The notes: generated by a model from the sequence alone, not told the origin. Positions 8,701 to 16,470 are shown, counted from the stretch's first letter. The stretch: 51,305 nt of DNA from Candidatus Zhuqueibacterota bacterium (GCA_030950365.1 JAUZRQ010000073.1:1-51305); one strand, 5' to 3'. Translations and numbers: made by a program.

Positions 8701-9324
8701 TTCGTTGACCCAGACATTGGCCTCCAAATCCGGATGCCGCCAGTCGGTGCCACCATCCACGATGGCGACCACCACGTTGCCATCCTCGCCCTTGACGAGG
8801 TCCCAGGCCTGCGGTAGGTTCACGGCATTGAACTGGCCCTGTTGCACATACAGCGAATCGTTGGGCACAATCTGCAACGTGTACAGATAATTCGGTTCCG
8901 CATATTCCACCGATGGATCGAGCCGCAGCTCGCGGGCCAGCTCCAGCGGATCTTTGCTTGCATCGAAATGCAGGGTAAACACGCGTTGCAACTCGGGTGC
9001 AAATGGATTGCCGATGGACTGGATAAACGGAAATGTGGCCTCGACGCGATATACACCATAGGTCGAAAACACCTGCTCCAGCCGGGGACCGCGCTTGAAG
9101 CCGGCCTTGCCCAGCATGGCCTGCGGCCGGAATTTAACGAATAGCACGCCGGGTTCGACGCGGACCGTGGCGGAGCTGAAACTACCGGACTTTTGCAGAG
9201 CAGGCTTTCGGCCAGTCGAGGATGCACCTACGGCGGCAAAGGCGTTTGCCGGATGAGTTGCCAGGGCAGTACAAAAGGCGAAAGGGACAATGGATAGCAG
9301 AAATCGGATCGTATTCCGGTTCAT
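5779..9324 (-). CDS. Large secreted subtilisin-like (S8) protease with type A Por sorting domain
   Basis: An 1181-residue paralogue of the 1626-4511 protease. It has a signal peptide (to ~30), a propeptide ending in EYAEPNYLY (~140-148), and an S8 domain with Asp190 (VDGGTDW), His251 (HGTHVAG), Asn344 (AAAGN) and Ser409 (GTSMASP). A DSNGNGQIEPQE calcium-type loop lies at ~484-495. The shared module follows (~590-865; FDWDI at 731-735, GPF at 826-828). This version then has about 200 extra residues: an Ig-like stretch (~890-980) and a ZU5-like stretch (~990-1085, FIPADAVSDTLFI). A classic type A sorting domain ends it (QNYPNPFNPETVI, FNALGQ, GLYLYQL; last ~85 residues). The start follows AAGAGGC. 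Expected outside the cell via type IX secretion. Substrate unknown. Confidence 0.94.
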   Translation of the reverse strand: MNRNTIRFLLSIVPFAFCTALATHPANAFAAVGASSTGRKPALQKSGSFSSATVRVEPGVLFVKFRPQAMLGKAGFKRGPRLEQVFSTYGVYRVEATFPFIQSIGNPFAPELQRVFTLHFDASKDPLELARELRLDPSVEYAEPNYLYTLQIVPNDSLYVQQGQFNAVNLPQAWDLVKGEDGNVVVAIVDGGTDWRHPDLEANVWVNEDEVPGNGIDDDNNGFVDDVHGWNFANGSGDPSGLPDQTLNPQHGTHVAGIACAVSDNRIGVAGASWNAKFMPINAASARADTSIGFGYQGIVYAAENGADIINCSWGGKHSPSKLQQEVINFAYAQGSLVVAAAGNDGTSNDTGPHFPSNYNHVLAVGSISNFGRKSGFSNYGINVDVFAPGEAILSTLPDNQYGRISGTSMASPLVAGIAALLKTKHPNWNVDQLREQLRVSAKNIDNLNPNFTGKMGRGKVQAYEALTVSGLPAIRVVSSSFQDSNGNGQIEPQESIRMQVKLTNFLATATNVVLTLGTDDITVTIDSTVSVVPSFATGDTLAFPFTFHVRRNLREGEILSFYVNIQADNYEDRDVVDLIANPPQVVNHDTGVLQTSITAQGNIGFTGFAQESPGVGFVFRNRNYLFEGGLMLGTGVATVSDCIRGADGSTQDDDFRPISLVTLVEPGNLADQEGEVVLVDSFATNPLGVEIAQTSYAYSTDPFNGFVIFKYIIKNLNTTPISNLWTGLFFDWDINTDANDYARFDPRRNLGWVQDTKTNPKNLAGTRVLSAPGAASYRSISNPDDIYGGQGRDGFTDQEKWQFLSGGIQRTVVDSNDVSSLASTGPFTINPGETIEVAFAVIGGNSQDEFIRNAELAQFLWDNNLIPILNQKAAATSTQIFQNPAATQYADVVVIADRALKGPPVVDIWQNADTTRVTMTRIVQEAEAYRGAFEFQAAGTYTIRTRSTNLINDVDSTQTRTFEVQIAKPGVQTQLTSTDGRARLFIPADAVSDTLFIMADVLELTDGRVYRFGPTREFERPLRIELNLDEAGITDPRHVFIQKRVGGRWTTLTTRLRADRQSAFAQITHPGDFRLAVIDSLQNVLALPERFVLRQNYPNPFNPETVIEYELPRSTHVTVTVFNALGQVIRVLYDGEQEAGIHRLRWDARDDRGRRVATGLYLYQLKTPEFSKVRKMIFMQ

Positions 9325-9675
9325 ATGTGCCTCTTGGTTGGATTCAGACCTGAGAAAGAGCCCGCTGTGTGCACGAGGGGCTATGGATCGGATTCAATCT
9401 TGTTGTGATGTTGGCTTCTAGCAGTATTTGAAAATTAATTTTCAATATATTGGTGCTGTCGGGGTTTGTCAAATAAAAATTTTGTTTTGGAAGATAGTGA
9501 TCCAGTCGAAAAGGCTTTGAAATAAACCATGATTTTTGGCATATTGTTCCCGATAGTTGAAAGACCTTTGCATAAGCCAATGCCTATGGATCATCAATGT
9601 TTCATCATAGTTTTTGCTTGCAAATCATGTTTCATTATTTTAAAATAGGTGGTTTAAAAAAACGGATAGAAGGGA
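9325..9675. other. Divergent intergenic region, AT-rich
   Basis: Spacer between the minus-strand protease and the plus-strand threonine aldolase, so it must hold promoters for both. It is clearly more AT-rich than the flanking genes. The only structure I can point to is the perfect palindrome at 9428-9445. I could not identify a convincing -35/-10 pair. Confidence 0.6.
9428..9445. promoter_or_regulatory. Perfect 18-bp palindrome, possible operator
   Basis: TTGAAAATTAATTTTCAA is a perfect inverted repeat about 100 bp upstream of the minus-strand protease start and 230 bp upstream of the aldolase. Symmetry and position suit a dimeric regulator or a curved AT-rich promoter element. There is no direct evidence of binding. 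Confidence 0.35.
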
Positions 9676-10704
9676 ATGATTGATCTTCGTAGCGATACGG
9701 TTACCCGACCGGATGCGGCCATGCGCCGGGCCATGGCCGAGGCCGAAGTGGGCGATGACGTGTTTGGTGAGGACCCCACCGTCAATCTTCTGCAAATGAA
9801 GGTCGCCGAATTGCTTGGGAAGGAAGCGGCCCTGTTTGTCCCCTCCGGCACCATGGGCAATCAGATTTGCATGAACGTGCACACCGAACCCGGCGATGAA
9901 ATCATCTGTGAAGCCGGCTCCCATGTTCTCAATTTTGAAAGCGGCTCCATGGCCTTTCTGGCCGGCGCGCAGCCACGCCCCATTATCGGGCGGCGTGGTG
10001 TGTTCACCGTTGAGCAGGTTCGGGAAGCCATGCGCGCGCCCGCTTATTACCTGCCACGCACCCGGCTGATTGTGATTGAGAACACGCACAACCTGGCCGG
10101 TGGCACGATTTTCCCATTGGACGAAATCCGCCGCATCGCCGACTTTGCCCGCTCCCACGATCTCCGCATGCACCTGGATGGCGCGCGCCTGTGGAACGCC
10201 AGCGTGGCCACCGGGATTTCGCTCAACGAGTACAGCCGCCATTTCGACTCAGTGAGTGTATGTTTATCCAAAGGATTGGGCGCACCGGTGGGGTCGGTGA
10301 TTGCCGGCTCAAAAGAATTCATTCAAAAGGCGCATCGCCTGCGCAAACAGCTCGGCGGCGGCATGCGTCAGGTCGGCATCCTGGCGGCGGCCGGCATTTA
10401 CGCCATTGAGCACAACCTGGCCAGACTCGAAGAAGATCACCGTAAGGCGCGGCGTTTTGCCGAAATCGTGGCCGGGGCCCGCGGCATCCGGTTGGATATG
10501 GAGACCGTGCAGACCAACATTGTGGTGATGGATATCGAGGGCAAGGCGACTGCACTGGAGCTGCTCGAAAGGCTGGCCGCGAAAGGGGTATTGCTCGTGC
10601 CCATGGGAGCCAAAAAGCTGCGCGCCGTCACCCATCTCGATGTGTCCATGCAAGAGGTGGAAACCGCGGCGCAAATCGTACGTCAGGAACTGGATGCTCT
10701 TTGA
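9676..10704 (+). CDS. ltaE: Low-specificity L-threonine aldolase
   Basis: A PLP enzyme that cleaves L-threonine and L-allo-threonine to glycine and acetaldehyde. The 342-residue length is normal. The family's start motif [12 protein letters not shown] fixes the start at 9676. Seen: His83 in the GSH motif that stacks on PLP in this family, the HLDGARLWN motif (166-174) with the PLP-binding Asp, and the Schiff-base Lys199 in [12 protein letters not shown]. The LGGGMRQ motif follows. The purine-rich GAAGGGA lies very close to the ATG, a shorter spacing than elsewhere in the window. The gene stands alone: upstream is divergent and the next gene begins about 90 bp later. Family identity is clear; stereospecificity cannot be read from sequence. 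Confidence 0.95.
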   Translation: MIDLRSDTVTRPDAAMRRAMAEAEVGDDVFGEDPTVNLLQMKVAELLGKEAALFVPSGTMGNQICMNVHTEPGDEIICEAGSHVLNFESGSMAFLAGAQPRPIIGRRGVFTVEQVREAMRAPAYYLPRTRLIVIENTHNLAGGTIFPLDEIRRIADFARSHDLRMHLDGARLWNASVATGISLNEYSRHFDSVSVCLSKGLGAPVGSVIAGSKEFIQKAHRLRKQLGGGMRQVGILAAAGIYAIEHNLARLEEDHRKARRFAEIVAGARGIRLDMETVQTNIVVMDIEGKATALELLERLAAKGVLLVPMGAKKLRAVTHLDVSMQEVETAAQIVRQELDAL

Positions 10705-10791
10705 TTGACCGTTACTCGCCACAAATGCCATCAAACATGCCGTAGAGCTGGAACGAATGGGCGAAAGCATGCACTATTATCGTGAATCTTG

Positions 10792-12060
10792 ATGATGTTT
10801 TTCTTTAAAAAAGAAAATCATCGGTTCAAACCATACACCTCCATGATTCTGGCATCCCTGCTCATGAGCACGAATCTGAGCTGGGGACAGAACCAGGGGA
10901 TCAATGATCTTCGCCTACGCGGGACGCGGTTCAACCGCAATGCCATCGTGGTGGGAAAGCTCGTGGGCCACGATGACTACCGACGTATCTACCTGCGCGT
11001 ATCCAATGGCGAATACCTCATCACCCGCACCGGCAATTCCCGGCCATTCCGCGTGCTGGCCTACTCTCCGGATCGCCTCGAAGTCAGTCTCGAGCGTCAT
11101 TCGCTGTCGGATCAGACCGATCCGCGCTGGATTGTGTTCCGCTTTTTTCAAAATGAGCGCCAGCTCATGACGTCCATGATTCTGGAACAGGTAGATTATG
11201 CCGTACTGCGCACACGCTCGCAGGCCCGGGAGGTCAACCGCGCCAATCCGTTCATGGTGGTCATCCCCCTGAAAACCGCCACCAACACCGTGCAGATGGT
11301 GGTGTACAATCTGGCGCATCCGGTGCTGGGATCGGCCGAGGTGCGGCGCGCTCTGTCGTATGCCATCAACAAACGCAAAATGGTAGAGGAGTTGCTCGTC
11401 AACGACGGTATCGTGGCGCGGGGCAGTCCGTACGAATCGGATCGGCCGTATTATGCCCGCGGGCTCGATGAGTACAAGTACGATCCCAAGAAAGCCATTC
11501 AAATTTTGCAGGCGGCCGGCTGGCGGGATCTGGATCGTGATGGCGTGCTGGAGAAAAACGGTCATGAATTGAAAATCCGGCTGGCCTTTGAAAAGGGGAT
11601 GCATCTGTCGGAGCGCGTGGCGCGGCGCATCAAGCTGGATTTGTTTGAAATCGGCATCGAGATTGTACCGGTGCCGTATGCCAGGATCGAACTAACCGAA
11701 CGCCTCATGCGGGGGGATTATCAGGCGGCCCTTCTGGAGCAGCAATTCGAGGAATCCATCGACTCGCTGTACCGCTTTTTCGCCGATGGCCGGCGCGGCT
11801 TCGTGCGCTTTCGCAACCGCAATTTTGAAATGCTGTACAAAAAAGCGAAAAAATACCCACCCGGCGAGCAGCGCCGCGCCGTGGCGCATCAATTGCAGGC
11901 CATCATCAACCGCTACTGCCTGGCCAGTTTTTTGTTCTATCGCTATTACGATTACCACCTGTTTAACATCAAAAAAGTGGATAATTTTTACGATGAGCGG
12001 GCAGCCCGGGTCAAGCCGTTTGATCAGTGGTCCATCAAGCAAACCTACGGGCGAAAGTGA
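10792..12060 (+). CDS. Shortened SBP5-family (peptide/nickel type) solute-binding protein
   Basis: About 422 residues with a signal peptide (basic KKENHRFK, then hydrophobic MILASLLMSTNLSWG, cleavage near GQ ~34). The rest resembles the later part of family-5 extracellular solute-binding proteins: a RPFRVLAYSPDRLEVSLER segment, a MILEQVDYAV segment, then AEVRRALSYAINKRKMVE and KAIQILQAAGWRDLDRDGVLEKNG. Full family members are about 500-550 residues; here the N-terminal lobe before the PFRVLAY motif is reduced to roughly 60 residues. No permease or ATPase gene is nearby. Three bases after its stop a histidine kinase begins, so it probably works as a sensory ligand-binding partner rather than in transport. 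An in-frame TTG at 10789 and a second ATG at 10795 are other possible starts; no clear ribosome site separates them. Confidence 0.82.
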   Translation: MMFFFKKENHRFKPYTSMILASLLMSTNLSWGQNQGINDLRLRGTRFNRNAIVVGKLVGHDDYRRIYLRVSNGEYLITRTGNSRPFRVLAYSPDRLEVSLERHSLSDQTDPRWIVFRFFQNERQLMTSMILEQVDYAVLRTRSQAREVNRANPFMVVIPLKTATNTVQMVVYNLAHPVLGSAEVRRALSYAINKRKMVEELLVNDGIVARGSPYESDRPYYARGLDEYKYDPKKAIQILQAAGWRDLDRDGVLEKNGHELKIRLAFEKGMHLSERVARRIKLDLFEIGIEIVPVPYARIELTERLMRGDYQAALLEQQFEESIDSLYRFFADGRRGFVRFRNRNFEMLYKKAKKYPPGEQRRAVAHQLQAIINRYCLASFLFYRYYDYHLFNIKKVDNFYDERAARVKPFDQWSIKQTYGRK

Positions 12061-12063
12061 TCC

Positions 12064-13863
12064 ATGCTGGAAAAGAAGCAGATAAAATTTCCGCACCGCA
12101 TGCTGTATCGCCTGCTGACCTCGCACGTACTGCTGGTGACCATCCCGCTGCTGCTCACCGTGCAGATTTTGACCAACACGGCGCAGCAGGCCATCGAGGA
12201 AATCATCCGCGCCCGCAACCTGGAAATCGTCAAACGCTCGGCGCAGCAAATTGCGCAGACTCTGGAAAAGGCGTACGATATTCTGCAACTCAGCGCCGAG
12301 AGCCCGGCGATTTATCAGATGGGCCACCGGAGCCAGGGTTTCACGATCAACAAAATCGTGTATGAGTTCGATATTTTCCAGATCCTCAGCGTTTACGACC
12401 GCGAGGGAAAACTGGTGGTGTCCACCGAATTCGCCCCCACTGATGGCCACAACGATCGCAGCCTGCCGAAAGAGGTGTTCGAAAACGTAATTGCCGGCAA
12501 GCGCTACAGCTCCGAAGTGTACCTGTCGCCGGAAAACCTGCCCAAAATGGATGTGTTCGTACCGATCCGTCGTCAAAACGAAACCGTGGGCATTTTGAAA
12601 GCCGAGGTGGATTTGAAAGCCATCTGGGCGCTGGTGGATAGCATCATCGTCGGCAAAAAAGGCGAGGCGTTCATCATCCGCGAGGACGGACAGTTCATCG
12701 CCCATACCGATCGCCGCAAAGTGCTGCAGGGCGAGGTGTTTCAGGAATCGGCAATACTGCAGGAGATGGCTGCCGGCGGCGTGAATCAAAGGATTTATCA
12801 GAACCGCGACGGCGCGGAAATGATCGTCGCGTATGCGCCAATCTACGTGTATGGCAAGGACTGGCGCGCGGTGATCCAGCAGCCCACCCGCGAAGCCTTT
12901 GCGCCGGCCCGCATCATGCGGCTGCAGATTTTTGTCATCATGTTTTTCAGCATCTGCATGGCCGCGATGATCGCCTTTTTCTACACGCGCAAAATTTTGC
13001 GTCCGGTGGATCGGTTGGTCAGCGGCATCAATCGCATCGCCAGCGGCGACCTGCGCTACCGCATCGAGCCGCTGGGTAAGGATGAGATCAGTCAGCTCGC
13101 CGAGCATTTCAACGCCATGGCCGCGCGGCTGAAGAGCTTTCAGAACAAGCTCAAACGCACCGAGCGACTGGAAACCCTGGGCAAGCTGGCTTCGGTGCTG
13201 TCGCATGAAATTCGCAATCCACTCAACTCCATGGTCATCAACATGCAGATTTTGCGGCGGGAATATCAAAAAGTGCTGGGAAATTCGGAGAAGCTGGATC
13301 ACTATCATAATATCGTGGTCAGCGAGATCAAGCGCGTGGATGAGCTGGTGGGCAATTTTCTGATGATCGCACGGCCGCCGAAATTGGAGCCGGAAACGCG
13401 CAAAATTGCCGACATCCTCGACGAGATCATCACCATGCAGCAACCCATTGCGCTGCCCAAAGGCATTCGCATCGAGCGGGACTATGAGCATCCTGACCTG
13501 CGCGCTCGCGTCGATCATAACAAAATGAAGCAGGTGTTTTTGAATATCGTGATTAATGCCATTCAGGCCATGCCCGGGGGCGGACGGCTGACGATCGGTT
13601 TGGAGAAGCAGTTCAGTTATGAGGCCGAACCGCCACAGGATATGATCAAAATTTATTTTCGCGATACGGGCAAAGGGATTAAACCCGAAAATTTGAAACA
13701 TATTTTTGATTTTTATTTTTCGACCAAAAAAGATGGCACGGGGATTGGTCTTTCGATTGCGCAGCAAATCGTGGAAGAACACGGGGGATTCATCAAAGTG
13801 GAGAGCGAGCATAAAAAAGGCACTACAGTTTTTATTTATCTGCCGATAATTAGCAATAGTTAA
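12064..13863 (+). CDS. Membrane sensor histidine kinase (Cache-HAMP-HisKA-HATPase)
   Basis: 599 residues. TM1 is ~19-37; a periplasmic double-Cache-like sensor spans ~40-283 (IFQILSVYDREGKLVVST and GEAFIIREDGQFIAHT are typical strands); TM2 is ~287-307; HAMP is ~309-360. The HisKA phospho-acceptor is His381 in SVLSHEIRNPLNSM. The ATPase has the N-box Asn498 (NIVINAIQAM), G1 DTGKG (534-538) and G2 GTGIGLS. All catalytic residues are present. It follows the SBP5-like gene with a 3-nt gap, implying one transcript and a joint signal input. No response regulator is adjacent. The NtrB-like H-box makes the orphan NtrC-type regulator at 34301 a candidate partner, which is inference only. A 706-aa open frame on the opposite strand is a shadow. 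Confidence 0.95.
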   Translation: MLEKKQIKFPHRMLYRLLTSHVLLVTIPLLLTVQILTNTAQQAIEEIIRARNLEIVKRSAQQIAQTLEKAYDILQLSAESPAIYQMGHRSQGFTINKIVYEFDIFQILSVYDREGKLVVSTEFAPTDGHNDRSLPKEVFENVIAGKRYSSEVYLSPENLPKMDVFVPIRRQNETVGILKAEVDLKAIWALVDSIIVGKKGEAFIIREDGQFIAHTDRRKVLQGEVFQESAILQEMAAGGVNQRIYQNRDGAEMIVAYAPIYVYGKDWRAVIQQPTREAFAPARIMRLQIFVIMFFSICMAAMIAFFYTRKILRPVDRLVSGINRIASGDLRYRIEPLGKDEISQLAEHFNAMAARLKSFQNKLKRTERLETLGKLASVLSHEIRNPLNSMVINMQILRREYQKVLGNSEKLDHYHNIVVSEIKRVDELVGNFLMIARPPKLEPETRKIADILDEIITMQQPIALPKGIRIERDYEHPDLRARVDHNKMKQVFLNIVINAIQAMPGGGRLTIGLEKQFSYEAEPPQDMIKIYFRDTGKGIKPENLKHIFDFYFSTKKDGTGIGLSIAQQIVEEHGGFIKVESEHKKGTTVFIYLPIISNS

Positions 13864-14636
13864 AAATATTGCGATAGTTTTACATCCAGTTTTTGCAAGC
13901 AGCCTTGCGTGTGAGAAGTGGATTTAAACCGGTATTGGTTTTGAAACAGATAAGAGACTTCAGGCTACCCCAAAAGGTCCGCATTAACAGAACTTCCACA
14001 AATAAAAATTTTGCAATTTTCTTGACTTTGAAATGAAAATTATATACATTATCCGATGCGTTTAGCTTATTGTTGGTAAGTAATTAATTTTATTAGGTTT
14101 TTGTATTATTTTTGTAGCTCGTTAACTTGCTTTCTGTTACCGCAATTGCACAAGCGCGTCAAGCTTGTTGTGAAAGCAGGTAGCAATAGATCAGCCGGAT
14201 ATTGCCAAACCATTGTGAATGATTCATCCAGCAGGGGCACCGTCGATTTTTTCCTTAAGCATTCATATTGATTTGGCTGTATGTTTACAGTGCCATTTCT
14301 TGTGCAGGAAATGGCCACACTTCTTCCTGAGATTTTCTCTTGTACACGTTCAGATGATTCGGTGCAATCATCGTTCTTTCTCATGAGTCGGTGGTGTGAG
14401 AATGTAAGCGCTTTAATGGATATGAAACCGACCATTAATCCATGGCCTTTGTCATGCGATGTTCTGCGATACATTTGTGCGCAGCTTCGTTGATACGAAT
14501 CGGGGGCCTTTCGAATCCATTATTTTTTCATATTTTGGGGAAATTCAAGGTTATGGCGGAAACTTTCTCCCACAAGACTCAGTTATACCTTAGTGAGATT
14601 GACAACCATCATCTTTTACAGAAAGGATGTGATACA
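13864..14636. other. Long AT-rich spacer with the putative rpsU promoter and leader
   Basis: 773 bases between the kinase stop and the rpsU ATG. A promoter-like pair lies at 14022-14050, which would give an rpsU leader of about 580 nt. Open frames inside (14106-14474 minus, 14281-14493 plus) lack ribosome sites and family resemblance. The frame from 14442 or ATG 14553 into rpsU is only an upstream extension of the rpsU frame. A small RNA could be here but I cannot recognise one. Confidence 0.5.
14022..14050 (+). promoter_or_regulatory. Putative sigma-70-type promoter upstream of rpsU
   Basis: TTGACT (14022-14027), a 17-bp AT-rich spacer and TACATT (14045-14050). The consensus match and spacing are good. 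If used, the transcript would begin near 14057, about 580 nt before rpsU. Confidence 0.5.
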
Positions 14637-14834
14637 ATGATTCGAGTGGTTGTGGGAGAAAGAGAATCCATCGATAGCGCGATTATGCGCTTCAAGAAGA
14701 AATGCGAGAAGGCTGGGGTTTTGCGCGATTTCAAACGTTCCAGCTATTTTGTGAAGCCCAGCCAGAAGCGCCGGATGCGGCGCTTGAAAGCTATCAGGCG
14801 CGCTTTGCGAATTCAAGCCAGGATGGCATCTTGA
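14637..14834 (+). CDS. rpsU: 30S ribosomal protein bS21
   Basis: 65 residues starting MIRVVVGERESIDSAIMRFK, the standard N-terminus of bS21, with the basic C-terminal helix (KRRMRRLKAIRRALR). bS21 joins the 30S subunit near the anti-Shine-Dalgarno region and helps initiation. An AAAGGA ribosome site is 9 nt before the ATG. The frame stays open upstream to 14442 but the conserved N-terminus marks 14637 as the start. rpoD follows about 200 bp later, the same order as the macromolecular-synthesis operon, here without dnaG between. Confidence 0.95.
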   Translation: MIRVVVGERESIDSAIMRFKKKCEKAGVLRDFKRSSYFVKPSQKRRMRRLKAIRRALRIQARMAS

Positions 14835-14893
14835 TTCACTAGGACAAATCGTCATTTTTTTAGCATAAATTCAATGTTTAACGCATCCAATGT

Positions 14894-14900
14894 AAGGAGG
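14894..14900 (+). promoter_or_regulatory. Strong Shine-Dalgarno sequence without a normal start codon
   Basis: TAAGGAGGTTCGATCC in the rpsU-rpoD spacer complements the 16S tail very well, yet no ATG, GTG or TTG lies at suitable distance. Ten bases on is ATA (14911), which opens a 30-codon frame ending at 15003. This could be an unusual leader peptide, a ribosome-standby or decoy site, or chance. Confidence 0.3.
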
Positions 14901-15030
14901 TTCGATCCAGATATCTGTAAATTTATTTGAACCTTTTACACAGAACGTTGTCTTGAAAGCATCGGAGCCAAACCGGACCATTCAAGACAGGCGAACTCGA
15001 TAATCAATGTGAGGTTAGTGGAAAACAGCG

Positions 15031-15888
15031 ATGGCAAAGAAAAATCAAACTGTAGAAACTCGAACCAAGCAATCCATCGAAAAGTATCTCGAAGAGATCG
15101 GCAACTATTCTCCGCTGTCTCCGGAAGAGGAGATTGAACTGGCGCGACGGATTCGTCAGGGAGATACCGAAGCGCTGGATAAGCTCGTGAAGGCCAATTT
15201 GCGCTTTGTAATCAGTGTAGCCAAGGAATACCAGGGCCAGGGATTGCCTCTGCAAGACCTGATCAGCGAGGGAAATCTGGGCCTGATCAAGGCCGCTCAG
15301 CGTTTTGACGAAACGCGAGGATTTAAATTCATCTCCTACGCTGTGTGGTGGATTCGGCAGTCCATTCTGCAAGCCCTGGCTGAACAATCACGCGTGGTTC
15401 GGTTGCCACTGAACCGGGTCGGCGCCATCAACAAGGTGGGCCGCACGTACGAAGAGTTGGAAAAGCGTTTCGGGCGTGAGCCGAGCATGGAAGAGATCGC
15501 CGAAGAGATGGAGATGACCGCCTACGAGGTGGCCGACGTGCTGAAAACTTCGGCGCGGCACTTGTCTCTTGACGAGCCGTTCAAAGAAGAAGACGGCAAT
15601 AGCTTGCTTGATGTGATCGCCAGCGACCGCTATTCGCCTCCGGATGAAGACCTGATGAAAGAGTCGCTGCAGGTGGAAATTGACAAAGTACTTTCCACTT
15701 TGAAGCCGCGCGAGGCGGAGATCATCCGGTTGTATTTCGGCCTGGATGGCGACCGACCGCTGACGCTTGAAGAGATTGGCGAGCATTTCAAACTGACGCG
15801 TGAGCGTGTACGTCAGATCAAAGAGAAAGCGCTACGGCGGTTGCGCCATCGTTCGCGACTGGAGCCGCTGCGCAAGTATCTCGGCTAA
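15031..15888 (+). CDS. rpoD: Primary RNA polymerase sigma factor, short Bacteroidota-like form
   Basis: 285 residues carrying region 1.2 ([20 protein letters not shown]), region 2 ([30 protein letters not shown] split by the core-binding helix, then [21 protein letters not shown] for -10 recognition), region 3, and region 4 with its helix-turn-helix ([28 protein letters not shown], -35 recognition). It lacks the long acidic region 1.1 and non-conserved insert of proteobacterial RpoD, matching the ~287-residue RpoD of Bacteroidota. It is probably the housekeeping sigma, since the -10/-35 motifs of several genes here suit sigma-70 recognition. A clean terminator follows at 15902. Confidence 0.93.
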   Translation: MAKKNQTVETRTKQSIEKYLEEIGNYSPLSPEEEIELARRIRQGDTEALDKLVKANLRFVISVAKEYQGQGLPLQDLISEGNLGLIKAAQRFDETRGFKFISYAVWWIRQSILQALAEQSRVVRLPLNRVGAINKVGRTYEELEKRFGREPSMEEIAEEMEMTAYEVADVLKTSARHLSLDEPFKEEDGNSLLDVIASDRYSPPDEDLMKESLQVEIDKVLSTLKPREAEIIRLYFGLDGDRPLTLEEIGEHFKLTRERVRQIKEKALRRLRHRSRLEPLRKYLG

Positions 15889-15901
15889 TCGAGTCGATGA
15901 C

Positions 15902-15940
15902 AAAAGCCCTCTCATGGCGAGAGGGCTTTTTTGTTTTTTT
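15902..15940 (+). terminator. Intrinsic terminator after rpoD
   Basis: GCCCTCTC (15906-15913), a 5-nt ATGGC loop, GAGAGGGC (15919-15926), then a T-rich tract with one G (15927-15940). An A/T run extends the stem. It lies 14 bases after the rpoD stop. Confidence 0.93.
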
Positions 15941-16020
15941 GATTCGTCGCGGAACTGGTACGGTGGGGTTTTTCCTACAACAAAAAGCCCAAATTTCATA
16001 AAACGGTTCGGTTATTCGAG

Positions 16021-16290
16021 CCACGGATGGACGCGGATGCTGGCTAATGAAAACCGCGAAAGGCGCTAAGGCCCTGGACAGGAATGCTGAGCCTTCGGTG
16101 TCTGGATTTGAATTGGGCAAACATGATCCAACACCGTTTGTGATGGTGTTTGAATTGTTGTTCTTGTGGCGCATAAGGGGCAGAGGTGCATATTTTTAGC
16201 CACGGATGGACGCGGATGAAACGCGGATGATGGCTAATGAAAACCACGGAGGGTGCAAAGATCGCAGAGGTTTTGTCATCTCCGTGTGCT
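16021..16290. repeat. Interspersed CACGGATGGACGCGGATG-type repeat, two copies
   Basis: CCACGGATGGACGCGGATG with TGGCTAATGAAAACCGCG begins at 16021. It recurs at 16200 as CACGGATGGACGCGGATGAA, then ACGCGGATGATGGCTAATG, AAAACCACGGAG and GCAAAGATCGCAGAG. A third copy is at 19380-19452. Between the two copies, 16130-16150 is a decayed AACACC...GGTGTT palindrome. Similar CACGGATG spacer repeats occur in many unrelated bacterial genomes, from memory. Confidence 0.7.
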
Positions 16291-16340
16291 CTGTAATCTC
16301 TGAGGCTTCTCAAAAAATAACATTTCTAGCCAATGTCTCA

Positions 16341-16470
16341 GGCCCACGAGGGGCCGGGGCTCCATTTGCGATCCAACACCGTATGCAACGGTGTTGGGAA
16401 AGATTGCAGGTTTTCCCTCCCACAAGGGGCGGGGCTACAGGTTTGATCCAACAGCGTCTGCGACGATGTT
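16341..16470. repeat. Composite palindromic repeat array (second locus)
   Basis: In order: a GC module (CCCACGAGGGGCCGGGGC, 16343-16360), a perfect 10-bp-arm palindrome CCAACACCGT-N5-ACGGTGTTGG (16373-16397), a second GC module (CCCACAAGGGGCGGGGCTAC, 16419-16438), and a decayed palindrome ATCCAACAGCG...CGATGTT (16446-16470). This is the 5478-5574 element in the opposite orientation, showing a repeated composite unit. Confidence 0.75.

Noticed and set aside
11692-13812. 706-codon minus-strand open frame
   Set aside because: Antisense to the SBP5 and kinase genes, both with clear domains; His-rich low-sense translation typical of shadows in GC-biased genes.
14106-14474. 122-codon minus-strand frame in the rpsU leader region
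   Set aside because: No ribosome site, no recognisable motif, AT-rich spacer composition.
15031-15888. Alternative sigma factor instead of RpoD
   Set aside because: Regions 1.2, 2, 3 and 4 all match the primary-sigma pattern and the rpsU neighbour supports it; the short length is normal for Bacteroidota-like RpoD.
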